From Mercurialis annua (lineage: Eukaryota > Streptophyta > Magnoliopsida > Malpighiales > Euphorbiaceae), in the NCBI RefSeq assembly GCF_937616625.2, contig NC_065576.1, positions 19,928,001 to 19,992,000 on the forward strand: DNA of 64,000 nt, written 5' to 3'. Below, one piece after another: positions 59,073 to 64,000 of the stretch (position 1 is the stretch's first letter; the number at the start of each line of letters is the position of its first letter). Under the pieces are notes generated by a model. It did no database searches, was not told the DNA's origin, and worked only from the letters and a program-made list of their open reading frames with translations. The position numbers and the translations under genes were made by a program.

Positions 59073-61181
59073 AATGGTTTAGTATTCCTAGGCCATTGTT
59101 CTTTTATGATTGGAATATGAGAAAGAGTCGGTCAGTACCTATGAACTACTGCGGATTATAGGGATTTCCGGTCATGTCTTTTGAACGTTATCATCTTTTT
59201 CATCGATTTTTCAAACATTTTACAAAGACGTCCCCACTTATATGTGTTACTAGGAGTCGAGTTAGGAATGTGCATGAGCACAAATTATGTTTTGTGTTTA
59301 CTCGAGTGAGCAATACGCTTTCGAGTATCTATAGTTTGCGAAGAGTTGTATACTCTCGAGACTCATATTATATAAGAATATCGTTATGAATCCTAATGGT
59401 TTTGAATTGATTGAATGGTATATGATGGATGAGATATGTATTGTTTTGCAGCGCGATCACTCAGGAGAGTGATATGCTCATAGGTATGTACGCCTGTGAT
59501 AATATATTCGATATGTGAAATGTGTGTTTGTGATTGGTTGTCATGGATAGAACTTGCGCTTATTGATTTGATGCTGCTTAATTTTGCTAAGTCTACAGTG
59601 AGCGGAATGCTCGCAAGACTTAAAATACGTGACGTCACCAAGGAAAAACTAGGGAATACAAATTTTCTTTGAAGTCGATTAACATAGATGCTCATAGCTA
59701 TGATAGTGATACGCACGGAAAATATACGATGCCAGTATATGTTCTGACAATTTGCTAAGTCTACAATGAGTAAGAATACTCAGAAGACTTGCAATACGAG
59801 ACAAGGACATAGAAAGACCTGAGAAAGGAGATGTTCTTAAGGTCTGACTTACATGGATGGCGGTTAGTTATGATGGCATGTATATACAATACATTAAGGA
59901 ATTCATCGGAATTCTTTTATATATAGTATGGCGAAAGGAAGGACTATTAGAAAGTGTGCTATGGATATCAAGCAAGTACATGAAGCTTGAAAAGAGGCTA
60001 GAAGTAGTAAAGGCGAATACAACCCAATCCATTCGATAAGTAGAGGCCGCACACGAGGCAAAGGGCAAGAGGAAACTGGTATAGACAAAGCGGGAATATA
60101 CGGGCACCGGGAGTGCCACAACAACCCAAGGGTTAGTGTTACAGTAAATAGTGACCCAAAGGACAAATCGCAACAAGGCGAATAGTGAGAATATAATGAG
60201 AAGGAAAACAATGTCCAAAGGAGACTAGGTAAGAATAAGTCATAAGATGCCAATACGATGGAAAAGAGGATTTGAACACGATAGTGATCATAAGGATCAA
60301 GATATCATATAATTACAAAAGATGTTAGCAAATGCCATAAGAATTGGCAAACTTCTCTGCATGAGTAAGAAGATAGACAAGAGTAAATGGAAGAGAGTGG
60401 GTTAACAGACCCGAAAGTCGATAATCAAGATAAGTGATAGGAGTGGAAGTAGAGAAACTGTCAAAGGCAACACATGACAAGAATAGTTGAATGAATTGAA
60501 AAACTCATAGAGAATGAATAAAAAAAAGAGTGTCTTTTATAGATTAAGAGACACGATAAAGATTAATTCAAGAATTATGATATGAATTGATTGAGAAGTA
60601 TAAGAAAAGTAAGGAGATCGGGGGTGATACGATTAGACTCATATGAAAGATAAACAAAGAAAGTAGCCAAGAAGACTAGAACCACTGGTTCACAATAGGA
60701 ACTAGAAAGTTCCAACTTTGCATGTTCCATGCACTCGCAATGACGGATGTATGTTGACAGTAAGGAGAACAAAGTCAATACGCGAGGGATGCAACATCCC
60801 ATGTGATAGGATACCACGGGTGACACGAACCAACCATCTCCTTAAAGACGGAATTTGTTGCGACGACTTCTGGTTAGACACAACCAGATAAAGGATGTAA
60901 TCGAAACAAACATGATGAAGTCTGAACATTAGAAGCTCGAAAATGATCAGACCCTTTTGAGCTAGCCTAGTGTAAACACGAACGTTTAGGATGTGTCTTT
61001 CGAACGACATCAAAACTAAGAGACTAGAGTTACATCTTTACATGTGTGTAGAATGTAAATAGTTGCGAATGATAGAAAGATAATTAATAGATAATGCAGA
61101 GTCTTATGTCGAGAGAAACTTACGTTAATCCAGTTTTATGAAAAGAAAAGTATTTGATCGAAATGAAATGTTTTGCAAAGA

Positions 61182-61370
61182 CATAATTGTGCCCGGACAC
61201 GAATCATAAAAACATCGCATTGGTACGAATAGAATTGCATCACTACATCCATATTGCATTCACTAATAGGACATGCATCATATACATTATGTATGTCTGG
61301 AAATAAAAAAAGAGGAGTGTCATTGCAACTCTTGTGATGAGAGAAGTCATCACACCGGTGCACAATTATG
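61182..61370 (+). other. Conserved non-coding block closed by an 11-bp long-range stem
   Basis: Arms CATAATTGTGC (61182-61192) and GCACAATTATG (61360-61370) with CTCTTGTGATGAGAG and TCATCACACC inside. Counterpart of 9749-9955. Confidence 0.5.
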
Positions 61371-61994
61371 ACATGATTTGAGAAATGAAAAGTATCGTGG
61401 TTTTAAACGGATGAGTTTTCAAACGTAAGTAAGCTCAGACAGGGACAATGTATATAGAGGCATAGGACAAGACTGATCATCTTGTAGAACGTACGTATGT
61501 AGAACGGCGAATAGTATAACGTGATATGAAATGTATCGAGATTTGAATTGCAAATCTTTAAAGCAGTCTCGTATGTTGAATACGAAGATGTCGGCGTTAC
61601 TTTACACGTTTGTAAAATAATAGCGACCACGCTTAAAGTAAGAGCGAGAGTACCTCGAGAATGAGAGAATCAAACATAGAAGTTAGTTACAAAAGAGACG
61701 TGAACACACGTGCAAGAAGATATTATTGTAGTCGATCGAAGAAAGAGGGATTGATTCATAATGATTATAAATCAAGGGTCAAGAAATTGTTAGGATTGTT
61801 TGTATAAGAAGTTACTCGATAAGTACATCGAGGTACTTTCATCTAAGGATAATAATAGATGGAAGACCGTATAAACGTAACTGTAAAGTCAAGAGTTAGT
61901 GAATGATTAATCACAGTATCACAGCGGAAGTGTGGAAGGAAAAGAATGACAAGTTATGACTAAGGATTGGTTAAGTAGTATAAGAAGATTATGA

Positions 61995-62014
61995 AAATTT
62001 GAGGACGAATTTTA
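61995..62014 (+). promoter_or_regulatory. Hairpin upstream of polypurine tract (AGGA loop)
   Basis: Arms AAAATTTG / CGAATTTT with loop AGGA; one pair is a G.T (G.U in RNA). Confidence 0.5.
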
Positions 62015-62018
62015 ATAA

Positions 62019-62031
62019 GGGGGGGGGAAGA
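62019..62031 (+). other. Polypurine tract
   Basis: A run of nine G followed by AAGA, one T before the LTR start TGTAATAACC at 62033. Confidence 0.85.
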
Positions 62032-62032
62032 T

Positions 62033-64000
62033 TGTAATAACCTAAATTTTTGAGGTATTACGTGAAGTGCCACGAGACATAATCGTAAAGATTGAGAATG
62101 AGAATATCAGATTAAGATTGGATAATAAGGACTTAGACTAACCGAAGCGAGTCTATTGGAATTATCGTAAATTACTAATTTTAATTGAAAATTATTATGC
62201 GATCAATTGGATTTAATCGGGACTAAAGGGAATAAAATAAAATAAGTTGGAAAGCCCGAGCTAACAATATTCACGTCAAGGTTTGTGAAATATTATTAAT
62301 AAATGATCGTCAAAGTTTCGTAAGTATAGGAAATCGTTTTAGAAGAAAGTTTGACGATTAGTTAAGAATAAGGGTTAAAGTGCAAATTAGCCACTTTAAG
62401 GACTAATGTGCACTTTTAACCAAAAGCTTCCGAAGGAAGTTGTGTTTTAATATATCTTCTCAAGATAAGAAAATAATATCGATAAAGTGGTTATCGATAA
62501 TCATTAAAATAAAAATTGGACGAAAAAGTGAGAAAAAGTGCAAGTTAGCTCAAAATGGAAATTTGAGCGTTTTTGGCTAAAATTGTCAAAATAAATTATC
62601 GGAATATAAAATAATGAGATAGAGAAATAATATTATTTATTTGGATATAAATAATAATACAAAGTTTATTGAGTTGGGACGATTAAGCGATCGACGAATT
62701 AAATTGGACGAAAGAAAAGTTACGAATTAAACAATGAGGAGGTGGCAATTTTAAGGACTAAAGTTGATATTAGCCAATTACTTCCTAAGGAAGATGTTGA
62801 CTTCCAACACTTATTAGTTTCTCTAGCTTATTCATATCATCATTCATTAAAAAAGAAAAAGAAAGAAAAATAGAGAAAGATGGAGAAGAGAGAAAGATGA
62901 GGGTTTGGGGCGTTTTTGGTAGAATCGAGCTACAGAGCTTGTTTCTCGACCAAATTCAATGCTTTTGGTGGCTATCGATTCAGGACTCAATCATCTACTC
63001 AGGGTAAGCATCAATTCACGTTTTCATTGGTTAAACTTTGCACGAAATTGATAAGTATAGGGCTGTTTGTTTCGGCATAAATTGAGAATTTGTGATTGAT
63101 GTGTTTTGATGATTATGGATGTTAATAAGCTATGAATTTTATGTTTTCATGATTAAGTGGTGATTAATTAAGGCTGAGATATTAGAAAAAGGTCATGGCC
63201 GAAAATTTTGAACTTGAATGATTAAAATTGGATGAGTAATTGAGGATGATTTTCGGAAATTAAGTGATGGATGGTGTTTTTTGATCCTTAATGATTATAG
63301 TTTTAGGATTAAGTGTTTAATGGTTAAATTGTAGATGAACTAGGGCTGTTATGTTGTGAATATTGTGGCTGGAAATTTTGAAATGTTGAATGATGAACAA
63401 TGGATAAAATGGCTTAGGTTTTGTGGTTTAAAAGTGAATGTTGATGAAATTGGATTGTGAGTTTCATGAATAGATTGTGGCTGGTTTAAGGTTGAAATAA
63501 TTGATGGAAATATGATGAATGCTGATTAGGGTTTATGGTGATAAGAATGTTTGAAATGTGCGATAATTAAGTTACGAGATAAGTGTCCGCAAACAAGTAG
63601 GACGTTTTGCAGAAAACCGTTCTGCAAAACAGCCATGTTACAGAGGCTATATCTCAAGCTATGTAGGTCCAAATCAAGTTCCGTTTGTTGATATGGAAAT
63701 TTTAGGGTGTTAACTATAATTTTCTAAGTTTGACTTTCTGTTGAATCGGACTCTAAGATGTTCATTTGTGACAGAACATTTTGTTGTGCAATCTGCCCTG
63801 CACTTGTAAAAAGCTCCAAGGAAATAACTTCCGAGCTGAATTTCGACACCTTCGGGTGCGTTTCATGGTCCGAAACCTAAACGAAAGTTGTAGGCGACGT
63901 TCTAAAATTTAAGAATGTCAACTTTTTTTAGGAGTAAGACTATTTTAAGTAAGCATTTTCAATAGCCGAAGTTGGCTAGAAACATAATTTTGCTTAAGTT
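62033..64000 (+). repeat. 3' LTR of plus-strand non-coding element, cut by window end
   Basis: It starts TGTAATAACC after the polypurine tract and matches the 5' LTR to the window edge. The 5' LTR position of the MITE (55499) corresponds to just past 64000, so I cannot tell whether this copy carries it. Confidence 0.92.

Larger units (their letters stand above)
59057..62032 (+). mobile_element. Non-coding interior of plus-strand LTR element
   Basis: 2.98 kb from primer site to polypurine tract. Only short ORFs on either strand, none with a gag or pol motif. It contains the conserved block at 61182-61370 and the AGGA hairpin near the end. Non-autonomous like the elements at 7162 and 22785, but of a different sequence family. 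Confidence 0.85.

Noticed and set aside
59868..60253. Two overlapping 116-codon minus ORFs
   Set aside because: They lie in the interior of a non-coding element, antisense to it, with low-complexity hydrophobic composition and no known motif.

Overview
The window is repeat-dense DNA from a flowering plant, probably a pericentromeric or otherwise heterochromatic block. I found no host gene. The evidence is a plant chromovirus-type Ty3/gypsy polyprotein, initiator-Met-tRNA primer sites, plant MITEs and a hAT element, and about 21 kb of one AT-rich satellite. The species cannot be named from the sequence.

Layout. 1-6462: 3' part of a coding Ty3/gypsy element (Tekay/Del-like by sequence) with an open pol frame and its 3' LTR. 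It is nested in a minus-strand LTR whose remainder is 6463-7161, and that LTR sits in a non-coding LTR element (internal region 7162-11793, LTR stump 11794-12055). 12056-14572: lone LTR. 14573-22784: satellite, in plus orientation to about 21560 and minus after it. 22785-32822: minus-strand non-coding large retrotransposon derivative (two ~2.96 kb LTRs around a 3.1 kb ORF-less interior), followed by a second piece of interior and a 92-bp LTR shard. 32823-53686: minus-orientation satellite interrupted by lone LTRs at 36739-39777 (a truncated minus LTR with a plus LTR inside it), 43522-45514 and 50000-52692. 53687-64000: another non-coding LTR element, whose 5' LTR carries a 9-bp-TSD MITE and a decayed hAT element that holds a further MITE. 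Its 3' LTR runs off the window.

How the parts relate. Six of the LTR types (all but 43522-45514) share one architecture despite divergent sequence: TGTAATA start, GGGTC(G/A)TGACA end, a palindrome cluster in several, a short tandem repeat about 0.6-0.8 kb from the 3' end, and just upstream of that repeat a stem-loop whose arms co-vary between families. Each also has a good 5' splice-site match near the start of the LTR and a CTCAY-hairpin-pyrimidine-CAG/TAG match about 0.4-0.5 kb before its end. This suggests an intron of about 1.4-2.1 kb built into the LTR. A second co-varying hairpin (AGGA loop) sits just before the polypurine tract of both coding and non-coding elements. These shared non-coding signals fit non-coding elements that borrow proteins from coding relatives like the one at the left edge. 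All structural and splicing claims come from reading by eye; no folding, alignment or database search was run.
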